Shown here one piece after another: positions 34,873 to 44,351 of a stretch of DNA of 64,000 nucleotides; the first letter of the stretch is position 1, and every line of letters begins with the position of its first letter. A program made the position numbers and the translations under genes. The notes under the pieces are model-generated. The model saw only the letters and a list, made by a program, of their open reading frames with translations. It had not been told where the DNA came from and made no database searches. The stretch covers positions 1-64,000 of the forward strand of contig JAEYZG010000033.1 of assembly GCA_023428135.1 (NCBI GenBank), in the 5' to 3' direction. The stretch comes from Bacteroidota bacterium (GTDB lineage: Bacteria; Bacteroidota; Bacteroidia; Cytophagales; Cytophagaceae).

Positions 34873-35666
34873 AAAAAATATTATACATCGCTTTATTAAT
34901 TCTTTCTGCCACTCCTGCTTTTAGTCAGAATACAGGATTCAGAGGCAAAAGAGTACTGATCAAAACAGATCTTTTAAATGGAGTTCGCTCTCCTCTGTTC
35001 TCTGCTTCAGCGGAATTATTAATTACACGAAGATTTACCTTAACCGGGGGATACAGAACTACATCAGGAAAGTATAATCAGATATATTATTATGAAGAAT
35101 ATCATTCTCAAGATTACTATTTTTACGATATAGATAATAAACTTAAAGACAAAGCTGATATCAAATCGAGAGTCTGGTCCATTGAAGCAAGGTTATACAA
35201 AGGAGGTGTCATTCCTGCACCTAAAGGATTTTTCTATTATGGTACATACACTAATGGGAATGTAGATGTGAAAGGAAACTATTATGAAAGCTTAACCTCC
35301 AAGGTTATTACTTCAAGTTCTTCTAACAATGATAAAAATCCATATTATACCTATGAAGCTAAGAATATCAAAACCTGGGGTCTTGAAGGAGGATTGGGAT
35401 ATCAGAGCTTCATAAATAAATATATCACATTGGGTTTTAAACTTGGACTAAACTACACTTCTTTTAACTACGATGAAAACTGGGATCCGAAAGTATTATC
35501 GGGAGTTGCCAAAACTTATGGTCCCAACCTACTCAGACTGGCTCCACTGGACCTTGACGATTCTGAGCATCCTGCAGCAGTTCTTCTTAAATCATCTGGT
35601 GATTCTGTTTACAAGGGTAGTGTAGGCCTTAATTTCTACTTACAGTTAGGAATTTTACTATTTTAA
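34869..35666 (+). CDS. Predicted outer membrane beta-barrel protein
   Basis: The 265-residue protein has a signal peptide (MKKILYIALLILSATPAFSQ). Alternating hydrophobic strands with many aromatic residues follow and end in LNFYLQLGILLF, with a terminal aromatic as in outer membrane barrels. The start of the mature part (KRVLIKTDLLNGVRSPLFSASAE) resembles small Bacteroidetes barrels that begin 'KTDLL'. It is the last gene of the coupled protease operon, followed by a strong hairpin. Confidence 0.7.
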   Translation: MKKILYIALLILSATPAFSQNTGFRGKRVLIKTDLLNGVRSPLFSASAELLITRRFTLTGGYRTTSGKYNQIYYYEEYHSQDYYFYDIDNKLKDKADIKSRVWSIEARLYKGGVIPAPKGFFYYGTYTNGNVDVKGNYYESLTSKVITSSSSNNDKNPYYTYEAKNIKTWGLEGGLGYQSFINKYITLGFKLGLNYTSFNYDENWDPKVLSGVAKTYGPNLLRLAPLDLDDSEHPAAVLLKSSGDSVYKGSVGLNFYLQLGILLF

Positions 35667-35692
35667 TTAAAATTCCCTCAGATACAACACAG

Positions 35693-35727
35693 AGGATGAT
35701 AAAGATTGTATCAATCTTTATCATCCT
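35693..35727 (+). terminator. Terminator of the protease operon
   Basis: Perfect 16-base arms (35693-35708 and 35712-35727) have a 3-base loop and are followed by TTATAAAG. It lies about 25 bases past the outer membrane protein stop. The weak U-tract leaves open a role in mRNA stability. Confidence 0.75.
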
Positions 35728-35989
35728 TTATAAAGATTCCCAAATCATTTTTCTCCTCGATTTTACCCTGAACACTCAGATATTATTAGTTTCAAGGCAC
35801 CTATTATATTATACAAAAATTATAATCACCTCAAATCCCACTTCAGAATAAGCTTTACCACAAAATATCTTTTCCTAAGATGATTGACCTAAGATCATAA
35901 TCATCTGCTAAAGAACTATGCTGGTTTCATATTACCTTAATCTCTTACTTAGATATGCGAATCATAAAACATACTCTACCTATAAAATT

Positions 35990-36024
35990 AAAAGGGAGAC
36001 CATTTATCTGACAGTCTCCCTTTT
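35990..36024 (-). terminator. Terminator of the duplicated-domain lipoprotein gene
   Basis: Perfect 11-base arms (35990-36000 and 36014-36024), with A-rich sequence on the left and T-run on the right, about 20 bases beyond the minus-strand stop. Confidence 0.8.
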
Positions 36025-36045
36025 TATCTTTAATACAATTTATGT

Positions 36046-36939
36046 TTAATACATCACAGAAAATGTACCATTGGAAATTTTATTATATCCAGTATAATAC
36101 GTACTGTATTCGGTTTCAAAATAAAACGTTCCGGAAATCATTCTTTTAGTTTTGTCATGTGTCGATATATTTACTGAACCATAATTAGAATAAACATTAT
36201 ATTTCAATCCATTTTTACGGATATAATATGCTGTGTTATTATAGCTACTTGAAGTCCCTAAAATATTATAACCTGGACTTATTGTTTTAAGTATCTTCAA
36301 CTCTATACCTGAATTATCAGATTTGCTTGCTTTTATATTGATAAAACTAGCATCAGCAGTTGCCACTATACTTGTTGGAGACCAACTTACGCCAACTCCT
36401 GACCCTTCCGCAACAGTTGCAGTTAAAGTATTAGTAAATACCGAAACCGTATATGGTAGTTTATTAAACGAGCCATAAACATCTTCATAATAACTTCCAT
36501 CGTTTGCTCTAAACGAATAGGTACCTGATACTGTCTTTTTAACCTGATCAACTTCCGTAATTGTTATTTTCCCTGAACTATTGTAGTAGTTGGTAGTGTA
36601 TATATAATTCCCAATTTCATATTCTGCTAAACTTGAATAAGAAGAGCCAAGTGTATATCCACCTTTGGTTTGAGCATTTGTTCTTAATGTTATATATATG
36701 TTATTTTTCGTGGCTGTATTCGTAATAGTTATCCCACCATTTTCAAATACTGCTTTTCCTGAAAATTCAACAGAAATATCGTTTTCCCTATTTTCAATTC
36801 TAATTTTCCCGTCGGCTGCTATAGGCACTCCATTGGAAATAATTTTAACTGGCATAGGATTTTCTTTCTTGGCACAGCTAATGAATACTATTAAAAAAAA
36901 GAAACAATAAACTAAAAATGAAATAACCTTATGTGACAT
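36046..36939 (-). CDS. Lipoprotein with two tandem beta-domains
   Basis: The 297-residue protein has a lipoprotein signal (IVFISC, Cys22). The mature part is two related units of about 125 residues. Each has GGYTLGSSYSS or GYNILGTSSSY, a Tyr-rich strand, an Asp-Lys turn (DQVKKTVSGTYSF or DKTKRMISGTFYF) and a final FN/ISNG turn. This pattern resembles small uncharacterised immunoglobulin-like domains of Bacteroidetes lipoproteins. Function is unknown. It is divergent from the giant PKD gene. Confidence 0.75.
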   Translation of the reverse strand: MSHKVISFLVYCFFFLIVFISCAKKENPMPVKIISNGVPIAADGKIRIENRENDISVEFSGKAVFENGGITITNTATKNNIYITLRTNAQTKGGYTLGSSYSSLAEYEIGNYIYTTNYYNSSGKITITEVDQVKKTVSGTYSFRANDGSYYEDVYGSFNKLPYTVSVFTNTLTATVAEGSGVGVSWSPTSIVATADASFINIKASKSDNSGIELKILKTISPGYNILGTSSSYNNTAYYIRKNGLKYNVYSNYGSVNISTHDKTKRMISGTFYFETEYSTYYTGYNKISNGTFSVMY

Positions 36940-37182
36940 ATTACTTTTATTAATTGATTTTATGCATTCGTTAATTTAAAACATACTTTAAAGATACTAA
37001 AAATACAAACACAAGAATAATCTATATCATACTATATCGTGCTTCCCAAGGTTTCAATTATTTTTCCACACTTCACACACCTCAATTGTTTGATTCCCTG
37101 CATTTTATTAAATTGCATTTACTATACTACTATAATTAGTACCTCCAGATTAATTATCAGCTTAATCTAAATTATCCCAAAA

Positions 37183-40100
37183 TTGAAAAGATCTGTATTA
37201 AAATATTTAATAATTATCTTCCTGGCAATTTTGTACAACAAAGGATTTGCTCAGATGCAGGTAAATTTTAGTACTTTTACACCAGGAGATTCTTGCAAAA
37301 GCAGAACTGTACAGTTTGATGCTTCAGCTTCAACAGGGCCCATTTCTTCTTATCAATGGGAATTTAAAAACAAAACTACCGGTGCTAGTCTAGGTGTTGG
37401 AACAGGGAAAAACATTACTAAAAACTTTTTAACTCCTGGTTTATATGAGGCTATACTTACCATTTCAGGCGGAGGCTCTACTTTAACTAAGTCAGTAGAT
37501 ATAAGAGTCTATCAACAACCTCAGGTAGATTTCACTTCTGCTGTTCAGGAAGGATGTCTTCCTCAGAAAATAAATTTCATTGACAATAGCAGCGCCGGAG
37601 ATGGCATTATCACAAGATGGGAATGGAATTATAATGATGGAAAAAAAGACATATTCACCACTTCAATTAACCCCTCTCATGATTATATTGCCAGTGGAAG
37701 TTACACACCTACCTTAATCATCACAAATAGTTTTGGCTGCACCAATTCGTTACCAAAAGACAAGTTCATAACAATTTATGATAAAATAACTCCTGCCTTC
37801 CTCTCTACAAACAACTATAGTTGTACTTCACCTCACATTGCTTCCTTTGAAAATTTATCCCCAATAGATGGGAGATTCAATTACACATGGGATTTCGGAG
37901 ATGGGACATCATTAAACTCCAATGATCCTTTTATTAATCATGAATATGAGAAACCCGGGATATATAGCATTAAACTTACTGCCAAAAATGCTCCTGGCAA
38001 TTGCAGTACATTTGTACAAGGCAGCGGAGTAAAAAATGTGTATATAGGAAAGCCAGCTGCTGACTTTGATATTGCTCCTAAATTGTGCCTTGGAACATCA
38101 ACATATATTTATCCAAAAGTAGATACAACAGGAATAAGTAATGAAGGTAAATGGTTCTTTGAAGATGACAATTCCGTTTATAACAATAAAACAGGTTACC
38201 ATACCTTTAAAAAAGAAGGTAAATGGAAGGTCAAATATGTTACATTCAATACCTATTCAGGCTGCTATAGCGATACGGCTATAAAAGAAGTAGAAGTACT
38301 ACCTATCCCCACTGCAGATTTCACACCTGATATACCCAACGGGTGTCAGATTCCTCATCTTGTTACCTTTACCAATCTTAGCCAAAACGGGAGCATGTAC
38401 GAGTGGAACTTCGGAGACGGAACTCTCCCCCTTATAACAACTGATCTTTCTCCTGTCAGCAAAAGTTACAATGCATTCTCTAACTATACAGTACGGTTAA
38501 AAGTTACCAACGATGCCGGTTGTAGCACTACCAAAAACTACAATTACATAAGAATACAAAAACCATCTGTCGATATCACGGTAGGTCCTACCGAAGGTTG
38601 TATGCCACTTACAGTCAACATCAAAGCAAAGCCTGGCTCTAATGACCCTGTGGCCAAATATGTTTACGATTTTGGTAATGGAAAAACCGATACAGTTTCT
38701 ATTGATCAGCATTCAGGTACATATCCTATACAAGGTTCATTTACTGTGAAAGTCAAGATTATAACGAATCAAGGATGTATTGCAGAATCAACAGGAAAAA
38801 CAGTTACTGTTAATGAATTCTGTGATGATGATGGAGGTGGTGGCGGCGGCGGCGGTGGTGGCGGTGGTCCTATCGGAGTTGCCAGAAGTACTGACTGCAA
38901 TCAGAAGTATACCTTTACCTTTAATGATACAACATCAAATGCAACGGTCATCTCCTGGGATTTTAACGGGACAGTTATCAACAGTGCCTCCAACCCCATT
39001 ACCTATACATTTCCAGACAATACAGGAAATAAAAAATTCATGGTAACAGCCAAACTTCAGGATCTAACTACCGGCAACATTATTGAACACAAAAAAAGAG
39101 TAACGGTAGTTGATGAAAAAGCTAACTTCACTCCGGACATACTGGATATCTGCAAAGGACTAACGGTTAAGTTCAATACCATAGGAATTGACTCAAGCAA
39201 TATCAACAAATACACATGGGATTTTGGGGACAGCACCTCAAGAAAAGTTATAAATAATGCGCTCAACTATAAAAACTATGGCACTTATCTCAATGGCAAT
39301 ACAAGCTATGTTTATAAAGATACCGGTGTCTTTTATCCCAAGCTGATCATAGAAGATAAATTCGGATGTAAAGACTCTCTTCAATATCCTTTACCAATTG
39401 TTGTAAATGGCCCTAAAGCTTACTTTACTATTGACACTGCTACTTTCTGTAAAGGTAAATTTTCAGTTGCGTTTACTGACAGCTCAAAAGCAAATGGCTT
39501 AACCCCCATTCACCAATGGAAATGGGATTTCGGAGATGGCACCTCATTAACATCCTCTGAAGACACCATAGTAAGCCACCAATATAATAATACAAGCTAC
39601 TATAGAAACTATAAAACAAGCCTCACCATCACTGACACCCTGGGATGTACAGATAAATACGAGCGTAATATTACATCTTTCGTCCCCAGAGCGAGTTTTT
39701 ACACTAACGATACATTGCGGTGCGGAAAATTCAATATTTCATTTACCAATAACTCTTCAGCATATGTATCCAATTACAATCAATACACCTGGAAATACGG
39801 AAACGGCAAGACTTCAACAGGCTATAGCGGAAGTACAGTTTTTTCAGATACCGGAAAATTTACTATAACTCTGATTGTAAAGGATGATGGAGGCTGTATA
39901 GATTCTGTTTCCAAAAGCAACTACATAAAACTTGTTAAACCCGTTGCTGATTTTGAAGTAGGAAGCGATACAGCGAAATGTATAGGTACATTCTCTCTTC
40001 CGTTTACAAGCACTTCTACATATGGTAAAACCTATCAATGGGATTTTGGAGATGGGGAAGTTTCATCAACAGATAAAATTGAAGTTAGCCATTTTTATAA

Positions 40101-43100
40101 AAATGCAGATATATATACCGTACAACTTATCGTAACCGGCTTAGACGGATGTAAGGATACAACAAGTAAGGAGATCAAAATAAAAGGACCTAACGGTACT
40201 TTAAAAATAGATGATTATTATATCTGCAAAGGAGAACCTTATACATCAAAAATTACAGGCAAAAATATTAAAGATTACTTCTGGGATTTCGGAGACCTCT
40301 CCCCTACTTCCGATTTATCCAAAAAAGATTCAGTAAGCCACTTTTATGAATTGCCTGGCAAATACCTTCCCAATATTATCCTTCTTAGTCCTGAAGGATG
40401 CCAGATCACGCTTTCAGCAGAAGACTCTGTTTATGTAGATGATATTAATGCTGGTCCGGATGCAAACATTGAATGCGGAGACACCCATACAATGTTAAAA
40501 GGAAGTGCTGCCCTAAATATACCAGGTAATTACTATTGGGAAGGGCCGCTCGGAGCTGATTATATTCCTGACCATACAAGTCTGATCATCCAGACGAATA
40601 TTACCGGAAAATATATTCTCAGGTTAAAAGATAATCTTTGCGCTATTACAGACACGGCAGAAGTAACCAGTTCAGGAATTGTTCCTACTGCTTTTGCAGG
40701 AAGTGATAAAAAACTGGACTGTATTACTGGCACTGCAATTCTGGATGGTGGTACGACTACCGCTGATACAAGATTTAAATGGACTGGCCCATCAGATGCT
40801 TTATTTTCACCTCATGACTCTGTAAGTGTTCCTTCGGTTAATAAAGAAGGGCAATATATTTTAACTGTTATCCAAAAGTATTGTACAAAAACAGACACCG
40901 TGATCATCAGTAAATGCTCTCTTACACCTACCGATACAACTATAAAAATATGCGCTAATATTCAGGGAACACCCAATCAGTATAATTCTTTTAACCTAAC
41001 AGATCTAGACAATAAAGTTATAGGCTCTGTCAGCTCTTCTGTCAGCTGGTTTGAAGACAGCCTTTTTGTAAAACAGGCTGGAACACCTCAGGCAAGTACG
41101 CTTATCAATGACAGTAGCTTTTATGCTAAAATTACAAGCATTGATGGAACTGAGATTGGAAGAGCCAGAGTAAAACTGGAAGTTTACCCATTTGTACAAG
41201 TTGATTTTGATGATATCCCTTATACATGTGAAAGTTCAGATACAATCGAAATCACTGGCATTTCTCCTATGGGTGGAACCTTTACTGGAGTAAACACTTT
41301 ACCTGAAGGCAAATTTATCCCTCCAGCACAGGAAGGAGACTACCTTGTTCAATACAAATTTACCAGCATTTATGGATGCTCCGATTCCCTTTCCAAAACA
41401 GCTACTGTAATCGAAGTACCTTCAGCCCCGATTGTAACAGACACTATAGAGTATTGCCAGACTATAGATATATTACCTATAATAGAAGCCACTCCTACGG
41501 TAGGTAATACCTTAACCTGGTATCAAAACATTAGCTCACAAGATTCTATATCACAACCTTTGGCAGGCAGAAAAGCTTCAACTGTCATTTATTATGTAAG
41601 TCAGAAAAACTTCCTTTGTGAAAGCGCAAGGGCTCAAATCACTATTATTACCGATACTACTCCTGTTGTGCAGCCTGTTTCTCTGCTTGACCCGATTTGT
41701 CAGGGATTCTCAAGAGTTCTCTCCACAACAGGTCTTTATGGCAGCAATTACTATTGGGAACTTTCAGGCGGGAATAATTTATCTTTCACTCCTTCTGTCT
41801 CTGATACATTATCTTTTATTGCGGGAACAGAAAACATCTCAGGAAAAATTCAGGAAATCTCAGATAGAGGATGTAAGAGTGACACTGGATATTTTAACAT
41901 CCAGATTGACTTATTGCCTACTCCCTCTGCAGTTGGTGGACTACCTGAAGACACCTTATCTTACTGCATAGTGAATACTAACAAAACACTTAATGGTAAT
42001 ACTCCTACTATCGGAATAGGGAAATGGAATATTAATAAAAATACAGACAATGCAGTTATAGATCCATCTTTGCCAGAATCTTTGATTACAGATTTTGAGG
42101 ACATAAAGGATACTATTATTGCAACATGGGAAATTACCAATGGAATATGTCCGGTAAGTCAGGCTACTGTAACAGTACTCCCTTTGCAGGCATATTATCC
42201 GGAAGTAACCTTAGACCCGATGCCTCCTGTATGCGAAGGTACTACAGTTACATTCAGAGCCAATCCCGTACAAGCTTCGGGAGATCATCCCAAATACAGT
42301 TTTTATAATGAAAACAATCAGTTATTAAGTGGTAATGACTCTATCAATACATTTACAACAAGTATATTATCTGACCTAAAAGTCTACGCTAAGATCAAAT
42401 CAGATTATCATTGTCTGTATACTGATACCGACACTTCCAATCTTGTTTATCAGAAAGCATATGTACACCCTGTAGCTCAAATAGCTAAAAACTACGACAC
42501 TATATGTATCAACAGAGGTCCTGTAATTCTTAATTATAAAAAGAACACGACAAAGGACACCTACTATGAGTGGCATTCTACTAATACCACAGAAGAGCTT
42601 TCCGGATCCTCAGTGTATTTAAATTCTCCCGAGGCTTCAGGCACTTATAGTTTGAAAGTTTATAATCCTTACTGTCCTCCTGCTTTTGATTCTGTATCTA
42701 TTAAGATATATGAGCAGCCTGAGATTTCATTTACTGAAACTTTTTTGAATGTTGATTACCATCCTGAAAAAATGGTTCAACTTCCTCTTGTAATCAAACC
42801 ACTTCTCTACGATACGATCAATCATATTACCTGGAGTCCTACTGAGTTTCTGGGATATTATGACAAAGGGTCTTTCGCGCCTTTAACCTATAATACCTTT
42901 GAAAAAAAACCATACTATATAGCACAAGATCAGGAAATGGTTAAGACTTATGAAGTCATTGTATACAATGGTCCTAAAGGAAAAGGTTGCGAAGCTACCG
43001 CAGAGATCAGCATTAATAACTACATTCCTGTAAACATTCCCAATATTTTCTCACCCAATGGAGACGGGCTTAATGACTATTGGGTACTGAGAGGATTGGC

Positions 43101-43305
43101 AAAATATCCTAAAACAACAGTAAAAGTATTTAACAGATGGGGAAATATTTTATTCGAAAATCATGACGGATATAAGCAACCTTGGGATGGGACTTCAGCA
43201 GGAGCTAAAGTTCCTTTCGGCACCTATTACTATGTTGTAGAATTCCTTGGAAGTGAAGACCAAAGCGACTACTCAGCTAGTGGATGGGTAGTAGTAATGG
43301 AATAA
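37183..43305 (+). CDS. Giant secreted PKD-repeat protein with gliding/T9SS C-terminal domain
   Basis: The 2040-residue protein starts at TTG 37183 with a signal peptide (about 1-24, ending GFAQ). About eleven PKD-type repeats fill residues 30-1100, marked by WDFGDG variants such as YTWDFGDGTS, WKWDFGDGTS and YQWDFGDGE. A run of 12 glycines after DDD lies near residues 548-560. Further beta-domains follow, and the end is NIFSPNGDGLNDYWVL...VFNRWGNILFEN...WDGTSAG...PFGTYYYVV, the gliding-motility-associated (CHU_C, type B) sorting domain. Such proteins leave through the T9SS and act as adhesins or surface fibres. A PorP/SprF gene follows 13 bases later, the usual partner of type B tails. Confidence 0.92.
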   Translation: MKRSVLKYLIIIFLAILYNKGFAQMQVNFSTFTPGDSCKSRTVQFDASASTGPISSYQWEFKNKTTGASLGVGTGKNITKNFLTPGLYEAILTISGGGSTLTKSVDIRVYQQPQVDFTSAVQEGCLPQKINFIDNSSAGDGIITRWEWNYNDGKKDIFTTSINPSHDYIASGSYTPTLIITNSFGCTNSLPKDKFITIYDKITPAFLSTNNYSCTSPHIASFENLSPIDGRFNYTWDFGDGTSLNSNDPFINHEYEKPGIYSIKLTAKNAPGNCSTFVQGSGVKNVYIGKPAADFDIAPKLCLGTSTYIYPKVDTTGISNEGKWFFEDDNSVYNNKTGYHTFKKEGKWKVKYVTFNTYSGCYSDTAIKEVEVLPIPTADFTPDIPNGCQIPHLVTFTNLSQNGSMYEWNFGDGTLPLITTDLSPVSKSYNAFSNYTVRLKVTNDAGCSTTKNYNYIRIQKPSVDITVGPTEGCMPLTVNIKAKPGSNDPVAKYVYDFGNGKTDTVSIDQHSGTYPIQGSFTVKVKIITNQGCIAESTGKTVTVNEFCDDDGGGGGGGGGGGGPIGVARSTDCNQKYTFTFNDTTSNATVISWDFNGTVINSASNPITYTFPDNTGNKKFMVTAKLQDLTTGNIIEHKKRVTVVDEKANFTPDILDICKGLTVKFNTIGIDSSNINKYTWDFGDSTSRKVINNALNYKNYGTYLNGNTSYVYKDTGVFYPKLIIEDKFGCKDSLQYPLPIVVNGPKAYFTIDTATFCKGKFSVAFTDSSKANGLTPIHQWKWDFGDGTSLTSSEDTIVSHQYNNTSYYRNYKTSLTITDTLGCTDKYERNITSFVPRASFYTNDTLRCGKFNISFTNNSSAYVSNYNQYTWKYGNGKTSTGYSGSTVFSDTGKFTITLIVKDDGGCIDSVSKSNYIKLVKPVADFEVGSDTAKCIGTFSLPFTSTSTYGKTYQWDFGDGEVSSTDKIEVSHFYKNADIYTVQLIVTGLDGCKDTTSKEIKIKGPNGTLKIDDYYICKGEPYTSKITGKNIKDYFWDFGDLSPTSDLSKKDSVSHFYELPGKYLPNIILLSPEGCQITLSAEDSVYVDDINAGPDANIECGDTHTMLKGSAALNIPGNYYWEGPLGADYIPDHTSLIIQTNITGKYILRLKDNLCAITDTAEVTSSGIVPTAFAGSDKKLDCITGTAILDGGTTTADTRFKWTGPSDALFSPHDSVSVPSVNKEGQYILTVIQKYCTKTDTVIISKCSLTPTDTTIKICANIQGTPNQYNSFNLTDLDNKVIGSVSSSVSWFEDSLFVKQAGTPQASTLINDSSFYAKITSIDGTEIGRARVKLEVYPFVQVDFDDIPYTCESSDTIEITGISPMGGTFTGVNTLPEGKFIPPAQEGDYLVQYKFTSIYGCSDSLSKTATVIEVPSAPIVTDTIEYCQTIDILPIIEATPTVGNTLTWYQNISSQDSISQPLAGRKASTVIYYVSQKNFLCESARAQITIITDTTPVVQPVSLLDPICQGFSRVLSTTGLYGSNYYWELSGGNNLSFTPSVSDTLSFIAGTENISGKIQEISDRGCKSDTGYFNIQIDLLPTPSAVGGLPEDTLSYCIVNTNKTLNGNTPTIGIGKWNINKNTDNAVIDPSLPESLITDFEDIKDTIIATWEITNGICPVSQATVTVLPLQAYYPEVTLDPMPPVCEGTTVTFRANPVQASGDHPKYSFYNENNQLLSGNDSINTFTTSILSDLKVYAKIKSDYHCLYTDTDTSNLVYQKAYVHPVAQIAKNYDTICINRGPVILNYKKNTTKDTYYEWHSTNTTEELSGSSVYLNSPEASGTYSLKVYNPYCPPAFDSVSIKIYEQPEISFTETFLNVDYHPEKMVQLPLVIKPLLYDTINHITWSPTEFLGYYDKGSFAPLTYNTFEKKPYYIAQDQEMVKTYEVIVYNGPKGKGCEATAEISINNYIPVNIPNIFSPNGDGLNDYWVLRGLAKYPKTTVKVFNRWGNILFENHDGYKQPWDGTSAGAKVPFGTYYYVVEFLGSEDQSDYSASGWVVVME

Positions 43306-43318
43306 TAAGTAAAAACAA

Positions 43319-44308
43319 TTGTACTTGAATATTAAAGTTAAATATCAACTCCTCTTATTCCTGTTCATAACTATACCTGCTATATGTTATGGTCAGCAAA
43401 GAATACATTTTACCCAATACATGGTTAATCAGTATGTATTAAACCCTGCAGTCGGAGGTGTAAGCGGGGATCTTGAAATGGCCGTGGGATACAGAAAACA
43501 ATGGGTCAATTTTAATGGTGGCCCACAGAGTTATTACTTTAGCGGACACCTTCCTATAAAACTCAGAAAGAAACCAACAGCTAAGACAAAGTCATTTCCC
43601 TTTCATTCTGTAGGTACATTTATATACAAAGACGTTACAGGACCTATCAGTAAGACTTCAGCTCTTGCCTCGTATAGTTATAATATTCCTGTATTCAAAG
43701 ATTTCAGGCTTGCATTAGGACTTTTTATGGGAGTCTTGCAAATCAATCTTGATCAGAGTAAGCTTAAGTTTGATCAGGACGGCGAAGTACTTAGGTTTAA
43801 TAACAAGACTATGCCCGATGCCAGTTCTGGGCTGTGGTTTTATAATCCAAGATTTTTCTTAGGAGCATCAGTGAATCAGCTATTCATGAACAGACTGAAC
43901 TTCTATAATGACTTTGGTTATATGGTTTATCATTATTATCTGACTTCAGGCTATAAAATTCCTCTGGGGTATGAGATTGACAAAAATTCAAACTACAACT
44001 TTTATCTGATACCATCATTCATGCTAAAATATGGTGGAACGGGTACTCCTCCATCTTTAGATCTGAATCTTAAAATAAGATACAGAGATTTATTCTGGAC
44101 TGGTGGATCTTATCGGGTAAGAGATTCATTTTCCTTCCTTGCCGGAATGCTGTTTCATTCGAAAAAAAACGGAGTATTTGAAGTCGGTTACTCCTATGAT
44201 TATACCATAAGCAAAATAAACCATTACACATCGGGCAGCCATGAGATTATACTGAAATACAATTATAAGTTAAAACGTCAGATACCATGTCCTGACAATT
44301 TTTGGTAA
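43319..44308 (+). CDS. T9SS PorP/SprF-family outer membrane protein
   Basis: The 329-residue protein has a signal peptide ending ICYGQ and then RIHFTQYMVNQYVLNPAVGG, the diagnostic N-terminus of the PorP/SprF family. The rest is strand-rich with a predicted barrel. SprF is known to be needed for secretion of the giant adhesin SprB in Flavobacterium johnsoniae, and sprF-like genes often follow genes for large type B-tailed proteins, as here. It starts at TTG (43319, or the in-frame TTG at 43325) 13 bases after the PKD gene, so the two are almost certainly co-transcribed. Confidence 0.93.
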   Translation: MYLNIKVKYQLLLFLFITIPAICYGQQRIHFTQYMVNQYVLNPAVGGVSGDLEMAVGYRKQWVNFNGGPQSYYFSGHLPIKLRKKPTAKTKSFPFHSVGTFIYKDVTGPISKTSALASYSYNIPVFKDFRLALGLFMGVLQINLDQSKLKFDQDGEVLRFNNKTMPDASSGLWFYNPRFFLGASVNQLFMNRLNFYNDFGYMVYHYYLTSGYKIPLGYEIDKNSNYNFYLIPSFMLKYGGTGTPPSLDLNLKIRYRDLFWTGGSYRVRDSFSFLAGMLFHSKKNGVFEVGYSYDYTISKINHYTSGSHEIILKYNYKLKRQIPCPDNFW

Positions 44309-44351
44309 TCATAAGTACTTTTGAACATTTAAACACACGATAGAAGAACCC

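Larger units (their letters stand above)
35667..36045. other. Gap between convergent genes with two terminators
   Basis: The 380-base gap carries the terminators at 35693-35727 and 35990-36024. The 260 bases between them show no coding frame or other structure I can support. Confidence 0.6.

Noticed and set aside
38820..38870. Glycine-codon run as a possible CRISPR or tandem-repeat element
   Set aside because: It is a coding GGN tract in frame with the PKD protein, with no spacer structure; no CRISPR array was found in the window.
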